A DNA stretch of 64,000 nucleotides from contig CBDCTY010000002.1 of the NCBI GenBank assembly GCA_965222445.1, forward strand, positions 1,054,001 through 1,118,000, in the 5' to 3' direction. Origin of the DNA: GCA-958296115 sp965222445 (GTDB lineage Bacteria > Chloroflexota > Dehalococcoidia > Lucifugimonadales > CAJWER01). This document shows, one piece after another, positions 7,909-17,819 of the stretch (positions are counted from its first letter, which is position 1; every line of letters begins with the position of its first letter). A model generated the notes under the pieces. That model did not search any database and had not been told where the DNA came from. It saw nothing but the letters and a program-made list of their open reading frames with translations. The position numbers were made by a program, and so were the translations under genes.

Positions 7909-8193
7909 TTAGACGCCCTCGAATATCGTTATCGACTCGCCCTGGGCGAGCGTGACTATAGCCTTCTTCCAGGACCTCTGGCGGCTCAGCCTGGCGCCGA
8001 ACCGCTTCATCTTGCCCTTCACTCTCATCGTGTTGACTCTCTCCACCCTGACGTCGAACGCAATCTCGACCGCACGCCATATCTCCTGTTTGGTAGCTTC
8101 CGGCGCTACCTCGAACACGTACGTGCGCACTTCCTGCAGCAGCGTGCTTTTCTCGGTTACTATGGGCCTTCTCAGGATGCTTTGAGCTACCAT
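7909..8193 (-). CDS. rplW: 50S ribosomal protein L23
   Basis: uL23, 94 residues, at the tunnel exit where trigger factor and SRP dock. The ATG at 8191-8193 (MVAQSILRRPIVTEKS) is preferred over an upstream in-frame start, which would overlap rplD and has no L23 similarity. The conserved YVFEVAPEATKQEIWRAVE segment is present. Confidence 0.95.
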   Translation of the reverse strand: MVAQSILRRPIVTEKSTLLQEVRTYVFEVAPEATKQEIWRAVEIAFDVRVERVNTMRVKGKMKRFGARLSRQRSWKKAIVTLAQGESITIFEGV

Positions 8194-8198
8194 GTCCG

Positions 8199-8861
8199 CT
8201 AGGCCGCCTCTGCCGCGCCCGATCGCCGGGACTTCGCCGGCTCCGCCAACATCTCTTCGACCTTCCTCAAAGCCTCCACAGTCATCACCGTCTTCCCGCA
8301 CCTCACCAGGTCGACCGTGCTAATGAGCGAGGCCGGTAGGACCCGCAGCTGCGGAATGTTCCTGGCCGCCCTGAGCACTTCCGTCCCGGCTCCATCGGCC
8401 GACATCAGAGCGGGGCCCCGTACCTCCAAGGCCGCGAGGATGTCCACCAGACGGCTCGTCTTCCCCTCCTCTAGGTCCAGCGAGTCGACGACCACGAGGT
8501 CGCCGCGGCGCGCCTTCTCCGAGAGCACGGTCGCCAGCGCCAGCCGTCGCATCTTCCTGGGCGTCCGCTGCCTGTAGCTCCGAGGCTTGGGGCCGAACGC
8601 CACTCCGCCGCCAACCCAGAGCGGCGACCGGATGGTGCCCGCCCTAGCCATGCCGGAATGCTTCTGAGGCCTCGGCTTGCGTCCGCCCCCGGACACCTCC
8701 GACCGCGTCTTAGAGCTCGCCGTGCCCTGCCGGGCGTTCGCCAGCTGCCCAACGACCACCTGGTGGACCAGGGCCGGGTTGGGCGGCGCGTCGAATACGT
8801 CATCGCGCACGTCCACGCGCCCGATGGAGTCGCCGCCGCTGTTCTTCAGCCAGATTCTCAT
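8199..8861 (-). CDS. rplD: 50S ribosomal protein L4
   Basis: uL4, 220 residues. The long tunnel loop is seen as RSEVSGGGRKPRPQKHSGMA, then RSPLWVGGGVAFGPKPR. The globular part contains RGPALMSADGAGTEVLRAARN. The ATG overlaps the rplC stop by 4 bp (ATGA). In enterics L4 autoregulates the S10 operon; no matching leader is visible here. Confidence 0.96.
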   Translation of the reverse strand: MRIWLKNSGGDSIGRVDVRDDVFDAPPNPALVHQVVVGQLANARQGTASSKTRSEVSGGGRKPRPQKHSGMARAGTIRSPLWVGGGVAFGPKPRSYRQRTPRKMRRLALATVLSEKARRGDLVVVDSLDLEEGKTSRLVDILAALEVRGPALMSADGAGTEVLRAARNIPQLRVLPASLISTVDLVRCGKTVMTVEALRKVEEMLAEPAKSRRSGAAEAA

Positions 8862-9484
8862 TGCCTAGCCGTCTTGTGGATCATAACGATGGAGTTGTGA
8901 GCGCCGGGGACCGCGCCTTCGAGCAGGAGAAGGTTCCTGTCGGAGTCCGCCTCGACGACCTTCAGGTTGCGAACGGTTACTCGCGCGTTACCCATGTGCC
9001 CGGCCATCTTGAGGCCCTTGATAACACGCCCTGGCGTGCTACCGGCCCCTATCGACCCGGGCGCCCGATGCCGGTCGGACTGTCCGTGGGTCTTCGGCCC
9101 ACCCTTGAAGTGGTGCCGCTTGACCCCGCCTGCGAATCCACGCCCCTTGCTGGTGCCCGTGGCGTCCACCTTCTGCCCGGCCTCGAACATCCCGGCATCC
9201 AGCTTCTGCCCGACTTCGACCTCGACCCCGTCCTCGATCTCCACCTCGCGCAGGTGGCGGAACAGACCTCCAGAGGGCTTCAGGTGTCCATCCAGGGGAT
9301 TGTTGCGCTTTTTGACGTCTTCGAAGCCGATCTGCGCGCTGGCGTAGCCGTCACGCTCGACCGTCTTGACCTGGGTCACGGTGCAGGGCCCGACCTCCAA
9401 TGCCGTAACGCACACGGCGCGGCCATCCTGCTCGAAGTATTGCGTGGTCCCTATCTTTTTGCCTAACAGTGCTCGGACGCTCAT
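8858..9484 (-). CDS. rplC: 50S ribosomal protein L3
   Basis: uL3, 208 residues. It starts MSVRALLGKKIGTTQYFEQDG and contains TSKGRGFAGGVKRHHFKGGP, followed by the HGQSDRHRAPGSIGAGSTPG stretch carrying the normally methylated Gln region. Length is usual for bacteria. Confidence 0.97.
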   Translation of the reverse strand: MSVRALLGKKIGTTQYFEQDGRAVCVTALEVGPCTVTQVKTVERDGYASAQIGFEDVKKRNNPLDGHLKPSGGLFRHLREVEIEDGVEVEVGQKLDAGMFEAGQKVDATGTSKGRGFAGGVKRHHFKGGPKTHGQSDRHRAPGSIGAGSTPGRVIKGLKMAGHMGNARVTVRNLKVVEADSDRNLLLLEGAVPGAHNSIVMIHKTARQ

Positions 9485-9494
9485 TGTTCTCTTG

Positions 9495-9806
9495 CTACAT
9501 CTTCATCGATATATGCACGCCGGCCGGCACGTTGAGCCTGGTCAGCGAGTCGATGGTCTTGGTCGATGGCTCCAGTATGTCTATCAGTCTGTTGTGAGTC
9601 CTCAGCTCGAAGTGCTCTCGCGACTTCTTGTGGACATGGGAAGAGCGTATCACGCAGAACCGCTTGATCGTGGTCGGCAGGGGCACCGGACCGGCAACCT
9701 GGGCGCCCGTGCGCTCGGCGGCCTCGACGATCTGCGTCGCCCACAGATCGAGGATACGGTGGTCGAACGCCTTCAGGATGATCCTTATTCTCTGCTGAGT
9801 CACCAT
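9495..9806 (-). CDS. rpsJ: 30S ribosomal protein S10
   Basis: uS10 (NusE), 103 residues, also an antitermination factor partner. Motifs: RIILKAFDHRILDLWATQIV, then GPVPLPTTIKRFCVIRSSHV and HFELRTHNRLIDI. It follows fusA by 8 bp; tuf, which often sits here, is absent. Confidence 0.97.
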   Translation of the reverse strand: MVTQQRIRIILKAFDHRILDLWATQIVEAAERTGAQVAGPVPLPTTIKRFCVIRSSHVHKKSREHFELRTHNRLIDILEPSTKTIDSLTRLNVPAGVHISMKM

Positions 9807-9814
9807 TACGCGGG

Positions 9815-11884
<2,070 letters not shown>

Positions 11885-11922
11885 GATGGGCGATGCAGAG
11901 GAGGCGATGGGGGCGCTGGAGG

Positions 11923-12393
11923 CTACCACCGGTAGTGGGCGAAGGCGCGATTGGCCTCCGCCATTCGGTGCATCTCTTCCTTTCTCCTGACGGCGCTCCC
12001 CTGGCTGCGGGAGGCCTCGACAAGCTCCTGGGCCAGACGCTGGGCCATGGGGCTGCCGGACTTGTCGCGGGCTGAGGTTATGACCCATTTCATAGCTAGG
12101 GCCTCCTGGCGTTCGGGGCGTATATCTGTGGGCACCTGGTAGGTTGTCCCGCCCACCCTGCGCGACCTGACCTGGACCTGGGGCATGGCGTTTCTCATGG
12201 CCTGCCGAAAGACGTCGAGTGCGGAGATCCGAGATTCCTGCTGGGCGATGTCCAGAGCGCCGTAGACGATTCTCTGAGCAACTGTCTTCTTGCCCTTCAG
12301 CATCACCTTGTTTATGAAGCGGGCAAGCTCCACGCTCCCGAATCTCGGGTCGGGTTTGACCTGTCTCCTCTCCGCACACCTGCGTCTAGCCAT
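11923..12393 (-). CDS. rpsG: 30S ribosomal protein S7
   Basis: uS7, 156 residues, nucleates assembly of the 30S head. Motifs: MARRRCAERRQVKPDPRFGS and VQVRSRRVGGTTYQVPTDIR, and the C-terminal AHYRW. It lies 29 bp after rpsL and 38 bp before fusA. Confidence 0.97.
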   Translation of the reverse strand: MARRRCAERRQVKPDPRFGSVELARFINKVMLKGKKTVAQRIVYGALDIAQQESRISALDVFRQAMRNAMPQVQVRSRRVGGTTYQVPTDIRPERQEALAMKWVITSARDKSGSPMAQRLAQELVEASRSQGSAVRRKEEMHRMAEANRAFAHYRW

Positions 12394-12422
12394 TTAATGA
12401 ACCTTAGATGAGGGCGCGGGCG

Positions 12423-12839
12423 CTAGCGCCGCTCCCTCTTGCTTCCGTACTTGCTGCGTCCGCGCCTACGCTCGCTAACACCGTCGGTATCCAGGGCACC
12501 TCGCACGATGTGGTAGCGGACGCCCGGAAGGTCCTTGACCCTACCCCCGCGTATCAGGACGACGGAGTGCTCCTGGAGGTTGTGACCCTCTCCGGGAATG
12601 TAGGCGGACACCTCCACGCCGTTCGTGAGCCGCACTCGCGCAACCTTGCGCAGGGCGGAGTTCGGCTTCTTGGGCGTCTGCGTCCTCACCTGGATGCACA
12701 CGCCACGCTTCTGGGGAGACCCGGAGTCCCTCCGGCCCCTATTCTTGATCGTGTTGAAGGAGAACCTCAGCGCGGGAGCCTTGTCCTTGCGCCGCTTGCT
12801 CTTCCTTCCCTTCCTGACCAATTGGTTCACAGTAGGCAT
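12423..12839 (-). CDS. rpsL: 30S ribosomal protein S12
   Basis: uS12, 138 residues, at the decoding centre. It begins MPTVNQLVRKGRKSKRRKDK. The loops with the streptomycin-related lysines (TPKKPNSALRK and GRVKDLPGVRYHIVRG) are wild-type-like. First gene of the 24-gene ribosomal cluster, with its own strong promoter upstream. Confidence 0.98.
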   Translation of the reverse strand: MPTVNQLVRKGRKSKRRKDKAPALRFSFNTIKNRGRRDSGSPQKRGVCIQVRTQTPKKPNSALRKVARVRLTNGVEVSAYIPGEGHNLQEHSVVLIRGGRVKDLPGVRYHIVRGALDTDGVSERRRGRSKYGSKRERR

Positions 12840-12921
12840 GAATCGCCCTTTGTCCTCTCTGAGCTAGGTAGAGAATGAAACACACATCAACCCAGACGCC
12901 CTTAATGGGCGACAAGGGGAG

Positions 12922-12950
12922 AGTATAGCCTGCCCTAGCCCTCCTGTCAA
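12922..12950 (-). promoter_or_regulatory. Sigma-70-type promoter of the ribosomal protein cluster
   Basis: On the minus strand TTGACA (12945-12950) is separated by exactly 17 bp from TATACT (12922-12927), 5 of 6 bases of the -10 consensus. The predicted start is near 12,915, leaving about a 75-nt leader before rpsL. A short GCCC/GGGC stem (12898-12910) lies in that leader. Confidence 0.88.
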
Positions 12951-13097
12951 CTTCCCAAAGCACAGTTCGAAATTCATGATTCAACATTCTTTCGGAGCAT
13001 CGGATTCCAGACACCGGCCTGATATGCCTACGGGACAGATCTTCGCCGGAGCTAGAGTCCGGAAGTCTCAGGCCGGGAGCTGAACCACGCCGCCGGG

Positions 13098-14924
13098 CTA
13101 AACTCCGCCCCCCAGACTGCGGTCAAGGTTGTAGGCCGCGCTTATGAGGGACAGGTGGGTGAAGGCCTGAGGGAAGTTCCCCAGGGCTTCGCCGGTGGCC
13201 CCGATCTCCTCTGAGTAGAGGCCCAGGTGGTTCGAGTGGCCCAGCATCCGCTCGAAGATGAACCGCGCCTCGTCCAGACGCCCCGCCCTCGTGAGCGCCT
13301 CGACCAGCCAGAAAGTGCACATGCTGAAGCTGCCCTCCTCCTGGCCGGCAAGCCCGTCCGAGGCCGCGTCGGTAACGTCGTACCTCTGCACCATGCCGTC
13401 CTGCGTAAGGTCGTTCAGGACCGCATCGATAGTCGAGAGCATCCTCGGGTCCTTGGGGGATATGAAGAAGACGAGGGGCATCAGCAGGTTGGCGGCGTCG
13501 ACCACGTCCGAGTCGAAGTACTGAACGAACGCCTTCCTCTTGGGGTTCCAGCCCCTCTCCATGATGGCCTCGTAGATCGCGTCGCGCTCTTCGAGCCAGA
13601 CATGCCGATTCGCTGGGAACGAGCGCTTGTCGGCCAGCCTCAGCCCGCGGTCCAGGGCCACCCAGCTCATCAGCTTCGAGAAGACGAACTGCTGGCGCCC
13701 GCCGCGCACCTCCCAAATGCCCTCGTCGGTCCTGCGCCAGTTATTCGCCACCCAGTCTAGCAGCCTCCTGAGGTGCGTCCACAGGTCGTAGGAGATGGGT
13801 GAGCCGTACTTGTTGTACAGGTATACGGAGTCCATCAGCTCGCCGAAGATGTCGAGCTGCAGCTGATGGTGCGCGTTGTTGCCGACGCGGACCGGTTTCG
13901 AGCCCCGGTATCCCTCCAGGTGGTCGAGCGACTCCTCTTCGATAATGTGGCCGCCGTCCAACCGGTACATGATAGCGGGGATGTCGTCGCCCTCCAGCTC
14001 GCTTGCCCGCGCCTCGACCCATTTCATAAACTGCTCTGCCTCATAGGTCAGGCCAACCCGCATGAATGCGTAGACTGTGAAGGCGGCGTCCCGCATCCAG
14101 GTGTAGCGGTAGTCCCAGTTTCTGGACCCGCCCAGGGTCTCCGGCAGGCTGCAGGTCGGCGCCGCGACTATTGCGCCGGTCGGCGCGAAGGTCATCAGCT
14201 TCAGGGTAAGCACGGAGCGCTGCACCATCTCTCTCCATCTGCCCTTGTAGGTGCATCCGCCGAGCCATCTCTTCCAGAAGGCGAGCGTGGCCTCCATCAG
14301 ACCCCGGCCGGCATCCTCATCGAGGCGCACGAGGGGGCCGGTGTGGTCGTCGACCAGCCCGGCTACGAAGGTGAAGGTCTGGCTGGTCGCGACGTCGAAC
14401 TCGGCCGTGACGGCGCCGTCGTTAACGTCGACGGGGCACCCCTCAGGCAGGGCGAGACCGAGCGCCAAGCCCGAGTCGGACTGGAAGACGACCCCGGATT
14501 CTGTGGGCACGACACGGTGGCTGGCCCTGGCGTAGTCGAAGGCGGGGAGGCACTCGAGCCTCATCCGCTTCGTCCCGCGCACGCCCGTGACCCTCCTGAC
14601 GATGCGCGGCGAGTGATGGCCTTCGGGGCCGGACTGCGAGCCCTCCAGTGGCATGAAGTCCTCGAGGAGCACCACACCGTCCCTGCCGGTGAAGTACGTC
14701 ATGAGAACGTTGGTGTCGGGGTGGTAGAGCTGTCGAGTGATGCCGTCTCCGACGCTGTGTATCCTGAACCGGCCGCCCTTGCCGTCGTCCAGGATCGCGT
14801 TGAAGACGCCAGGGGAGTCGAAGTGGGGCAGGCAGCACCAGTCGATGGAGCCGTCCGTCCCAACCAGGGCAACGGTGTACAGGTCTCCGATTACCCCGTA
14901 GTCGTCTATCGGTTTGTACGGCAT
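13098..14924 (-). CDS. Glycoside hydrolase family 15 protein (glucoamylase/trehalase type)
   Basis: 608 residues. The N-terminal beta-sandwich region starts PYKPIDDYGVIGDLYTVALV and DGSIDWCCLPHFDSPGVF, as in bacterial GH15 proteins; the (alpha/alpha)6 barrel shows SRNWDYRYTWMRDAAF and the later GQEEGSFSMCTFWLVEAL, which carries the expected acidic catalytic residue. No signal peptide is visible, so it is probably cytosolic, hydrolysing terminal alpha-glucosidic bonds of glucans or trehalose. It is the last gene of an HU/FAH/GH15 minus-strand run. Exact substrate cannot be told. Confidence 0.88.
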   Translation of the reverse strand: MPYKPIDDYGVIGDLYTVALVGTDGSIDWCCLPHFDSPGVFNAILDDGKGGRFRIHSVGDGITRQLYHPDTNVLMTYFTGRDGVVLLEDFMPLEGSQSGPEGHHSPRIVRRVTGVRGTKRMRLECLPAFDYARASHRVVPTESGVVFQSDSGLALGLALPEGCPVDVNDGAVTAEFDVATSQTFTFVAGLVDDHTGPLVRLDEDAGRGLMEATLAFWKRWLGGCTYKGRWREMVQRSVLTLKLMTFAPTGAIVAAPTCSLPETLGGSRNWDYRYTWMRDAAFTVYAFMRVGLTYEAEQFMKWVEARASELEGDDIPAIMYRLDGGHIIEEESLDHLEGYRGSKPVRVGNNAHHQLQLDIFGELMDSVYLYNKYGSPISYDLWTHLRRLLDWVANNWRRTDEGIWEVRGGRQQFVFSKLMSWVALDRGLRLADKRSFPANRHVWLEERDAIYEAIMERGWNPKRKAFVQYFDSDVVDAANLLMPLVFFISPKDPRMLSTIDAVLNDLTQDGMVQRYDVTDAASDGLAGQEEGSFSMCTFWLVEALTRAGRLDEARFIFERMLGHSNHLGLYSEEIGATGEALGNFPQAFTHLSLISAAYNLDRSLGGGV

Positions 14925-14962
14925 TTCTCGTTATGTCTAGGTCGCCCGGAGCGCCGGGGTTG

Positions 14963-15847
14963 CTACACGACCGTGACCCTGTTCTCCACTGCACCGACTC
15001 CGTCAAGGCTGATCCGGACGACGTCGCCCTCTTCGAGCGGTCCGTCGGCCACGCACCCTCCCGTGTATATGATGACGGTATCCGGCGGGGAGTCGTGGGC
15101 CGTCACCCACTTCGCGATCTCTTCCGGCGGCCTCCGGTGGTCGGTGGTGTTGGCGGAGGAGCCCGCCTCGCTGCCGTTGCGGGTTATCGTCAGCTCCATA
15201 TCTCGCCCCATCGGATCGGGCATGCTCTCTGGGGTCACTATGCACGGGCCGAGGGAAGCGCACCCTGTGAACACCTTACTGGGGACCATCCACCAGATGG
15301 TCTGGCCCATCAGTCCGCCGGCGACCTCGTTACCGGTGCTGTATGCCACGATTCTGCCCTTGTAGAGCACGAGTACGAGCTCGCCCTCGGCTACCGAGGT
15401 AGTGTCGGAGCGTATGCCTATGTCGTCGAAAGGTCCGGCCAGCCTCGTAGGTCCGCCCTTGTACATTACCGGCGGCCGGTCGGCCTCGTAGGCCGTCCTC
15501 GTGAAGTCGGGCATTGCGCTGACGGCTTCGTCCGGGACCGGGTAGTTGCCGATGCCGCCGGCCCAGATCTCGTCGGGGTCTAGCGGGCGGATGATCCTCG
15601 TCCCGCCTGGGCCGGCTTTTGACGACTCGACGACTGAGTCGAGATCGAAGACAGGGCCGTCCCCGGTGGAGAGCACGTTGCGGGCCACGTCGTCTATGGA
15701 CTGGCCGCCCACGTAGCTCACTTTCATCAGATCCTCGAAGCCCCTTACCTCGTCGTTGAGGGCCGTGAGAGACGCGAGCCTGCCGGGATCGGACTCCACC
15801 GTAAGGTGCACGTTTCCGATGTCGTCGCGTACGCGGTAGTAGCGCAT
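14963..15847 (-). CDS. Fumarylacetoacetate hydrolase-family protein
   Basis: 294 residues. The C-terminal FAH fold is recognised from EIWAGGIGNYPVP, then VMYKGGPTRLAGP, EGELVLVLYKGRIVAYSTGNE and TGCASLGPCIVTPESM. Members cleave or dehydrate acidic sugars and 2-oxo acids with a divalent metal; the IWAGGIGNY entry resembles the 2-keto-3-deoxy-sugar-acid dehydratase branch. It lies 38 bp upstream of the GH15 gene, consistent with carbohydrate breakdown. The substrate is inferred only. Confidence 0.82.
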   Translation of the reverse strand: MRYYRVRDDIGNVHLTVESDPGRLASLTALNDEVRGFEDLMKVSYVGGQSIDDVARNVLSTGDGPVFDLDSVVESSKAGPGGTRIIRPLDPDEIWAGGIGNYPVPDEAVSAMPDFTRTAYEADRPPVMYKGGPTRLAGPFDDIGIRSDTTSVAEGELVLVLYKGRIVAYSTGNEVAGGLMGQTIWWMVPSKVFTGCASLGPCIVTPESMPDPMGRDMELTITRNGSEAGSSANTTDHRRPPEEIAKWVTAHDSPPDTVIIYTGGCVADGPLEEGDVVRISLDGVGAVENRVTVV

Positions 15848-15922
15848 GGGTGCCTCCGTGGGCAGGGGTCGTCTGTCGTCTACGGGGGATTGGCGTCGAA
15901 CAATGGCCGTTCGCGTCCCGTT

Positions 15923-16216
15923 CTAGCCCTGAGCTGCCTTGTTAAGGTCCGAGCCAGCGGTGAAGCCGACCCGCTTGTGTGCGGGGATGGTAATGAGGTC
16001 CCCTCCCGGGCCGCCTCGAATCGGTTTGACCCGCCTGGCCTTGACACCTCTGACCGAGAACGAGCCGAAGCCTGTAAGCACAACCTTGTCCCCCTCCGCC
16101 AGGGCTTCCTGAATACTGTCCAGCACCGCCTTAAGGGCGCCCTCTCCCTGGGCGCTCGACCCTTTGAGATGCGTCGCAACCCTCGCGGCGATGTCGCTCT
16201 TTCTAAGCGTAGGCAT
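15923..16216 (-). CDS. HU/IHF-family DNA-binding protein
   Basis: 97 residues from the ATG at 16214-16216 (MPTLRKSDIAARVA). The DNA-binding arm region is TGFGSFSVRGVKARRVKPIRGG, followed by IPAHKRVGFTAGSDL. An ATG 9 bp upstream (MAVMPT) sits only 2 bp from an AGGAGG motif, so the downstream start with 11-bp spacing was chosen; both are possible. Probably a nucleoid-structuring homodimer. It has a good promoter upstream. Confidence 0.9.
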   Translation of the reverse strand: MPTLRKSDIAARVATHLKGSSAQGEGALKAVLDSIQEALAEGDKVVLTGFGSFSVRGVKARRVKPIRGGPGGDLITIPAHKRVGFTAGSDLNKAAQG

Positions 16217-16293
16217 AACCGCCATCGCCTCCTGAAGTAATTCTGGGCGCACACTTCCCAAGGACGGGCGCGAGCGCGAAATGGATACATGGG

Positions 16294-16322
16294 ATGGTAT
16301 TCGCCTCGAATGTGGGTGTCAA
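16294..16322 (-). promoter_or_regulatory. Promoter of the HU gene
   Basis: Minus-strand TTGACA (16317-16322), 17-bp spacer, TACCAT (16294-16299). Predicted transcription start near 16,287, giving a leader of about 70 nt. Confidence 0.7.
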
Positions 16323-16570
16323 CCGCCGAACGGGATTTGGGTGGCCGTCCAGTCATGGTCTACGGCCTCCACAGCTACCACCGAGCGGGAGCGGACGGAG
16401 GACGAGCTAGTGCATTTAGGCCCTTGAAATACTCTGGAGATAAGCGTCGCCGATCCGACACCCGGCTTCGAGCAATGTAGCTTCCCCATGCGCGTCAGGA
16501 CATCCGCCTCGCCGTAAGGACCGGCAGTTACCGGATCGATCCAGCAGCGGCCCTGAGACCCTCGAAGGTG

Positions 16571-16608
16571 TATACTGAAAGGGTGGCGGACGGGCATATG
16601 CCCGTCCG
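16571..16608 (+). promoter_or_regulatory. -10 box and 22-bp perfect palindrome before the HtrA gene
   Basis: TATACT at 16571-16576 is followed by a perfect 22-bp palindrome (16587-16608; half-site CGGACGGGCAT and its exact complement). The palindrome starts where transcription would begin and ends 13 bp before the ATG. It may be an operator for a dimeric regulator or an RNA hairpin next to the ribosome binding site. No clear -35 box was found. Confidence 0.65.
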
Positions 16609-16621
16609 AGGAGTTGCCGGG

Positions 16622-17764
16622 ATGTACCAGGACGACGCCCACGCACCGGAACAGAAAGCCCCGCCTCCTTCGCCTGACCATCAAGGCGTACGGCTTACTA
16701 TCTGGGGAGCGATATTCCTGGTGGCCTTCGGGATGCTCCTGGGTCTCGCCCTGGCGTGGGGGTCCTTCAGCGCAACGCAACCCACGGCCCTGTTCGACGA
16801 GGGGCAGGTTACGTCGGTATTCGAGCGTGCCAGCCCGGCGATCGTGGAGATCGGCGTGTCCCAGCTGTTCAGCCAGCAGAGCGGCTCCGGGTTCTTCGTC
16901 GACGCAGAGGGGCACATCGTCACGAATGCCCACATCGTCAGCATGGCGGGCGACGTCCAGGTCACCCTGCACGACGGTCGCACGCTCGACGCGACCCTGC
17001 TGGGCAGCAGCAGGGCCGACGACCTCGCCATCCTGCAGGTGGACCCCGATCTGGCCGCGGACATCGAGCCCCTGAGGCTGGCCGACTCCGACAGGGTCAT
17101 ACCGGGCCAACTTGCCATAGCCATAGGGAGCCCTTACGAGAACTCGAACTCAGTGACCGTGGGAGTCGTCAGTGGCAGGGGCAGGAGCCAGGTCAGTTCC
17201 CTCCAAAGGCCGATCACAGAGATGATCCAGACCGATGCCGCGTTGAATCCCGGCAACTCCGGCGGGCCCCTCCTCAACTCCAGGGGCGAGGCGATCGGCG
17301 TGGTGTCGGCGATCCAGATCGACCCTGCGAGGTTCGGGACCGGGGCCCTGCTGCAGACTGGCGTCGGCTTTGCCATTTCGTCGAACACGGTGCGCCAGCT
17401 CCTTCCAAGCCTGCTGCATCCCGTCGAGTACAAGCGTCCATGGATTGGGATCGAAAGCCGCCCGCTGACACCGAGCCAGGTAGAAGTGCTGGGGCTGCCA
17501 GTCGAAAAGGGCGTCTACGTCAGTCGGGTGTGCAGGGACAGCCCTGCCGAGCGCGCCGGACTCCAGTTCGACGCTTCTAGGACGATGCCCTCGGGGCGAG
17601 GTGACTTCATTACTGCAGTGGACGGCGAGTCCATCTCCAGTGTGGCCGATATTGTCGAACACCTGAACACTCTCAGGCCGGGAGACAACGTGGAGCTAAC
17701 CATCATTCGGGACGGTCAGGAGCAGGGCGTAACGGTGACCCTGGCCGAATGGGAATCGTGCTGA
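16622..17764 (+). CDS. HtrA/DegP-like membrane-anchored serine protease (S1C)
   Basis: 380 residues. The ATG at 16622 has GAGGAG 8 bp upstream; earlier in-frame ATGs fall inside the palindrome. A single membrane anchor spans about residues 25-47. The trypsin-like domain carries the triad H104 (TNAHIV), D134 (ADDLAIL) and S213 (GNSGGP). A C-terminal PDZ domain (about 290-380) has GVYVSRVCRDSPAERAG and GDNVELTIIRDGQ. It should act outside the membrane in protein quality control. Fewer PDZ domains than DegP; the layout is closer to DegS. Confidence 0.93.
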   Translation: MYQDDAHAPEQKAPPPSPDHQGVRLTIWGAIFLVAFGMLLGLALAWGSFSATQPTALFDEGQVTSVFERASPAIVEIGVSQLFSQQSGSGFFVDAEGHIVTNAHIVSMAGDVQVTLHDGRTLDATLLGSSRADDLAILQVDPDLAADIEPLRLADSDRVIPGQLAIAIGSPYENSNSVTVGVVSGRGRSQVSSLQRPITEMIQTDAALNPGNSGGPLLNSRGEAIGVVSAIQIDPARFGTGALLQTGVGFAISSNTVRQLLPSLLHPVEYKRPWIGIESRPLTPSQVEVLGLPVEKGVYVSRVCRDSPAERAGLQFDASRTMPSGRGDFITAVDGESISSVADIVEHLNTLRPGDNVELTIIRDGQEQGVTVTLAEWESC

Positions 17765-17819
17765 CCCTGTCAGACAAGCCCCCAAGCCTTTCGGCCGTAC
17801 CTGAGACGTATAGCAGGCG

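Larger units (their letters stand above)
16217..16621 (+). other. 405-bp intergenic region between divergent genes
   Basis: Holds the HU promoter (16294-16322, minus) and the HtrA promoter and palindrome (16571-16608, plus). Between them (about 16323-16570) neither strand shows a convincing ORF or an RNA I recognise. Confidence 0.7.

Noticed and set aside
11885..12379. Upstream extension of the fusA frame (854 codons in total)
   Set aside because: It overlaps rpsG on the same strand in another frame and has no EF-G similarity; the ATG at 11884 gives a normal-length EF-G.
12898..12910. Ribosomal-protein leader autoregulatory site before rpsL
   Set aside because: Only a 4-bp GCCC/GGGC stem is visible, too little to support a binding site for S7 or S12.
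13866..15365. 499-codon plus-strand frame across the GH15 and FAH genes
   Set aside because: A GC-rich antisense shadow with no recognisable domain, while both minus-strand genes have clear family motifs.
16323..16570. Possible structured RNA (SRP, tmRNA or 6S) in the HU/HtrA gap
   Set aside because: No conserved motif of these RNAs could be matched by eye on either strand.
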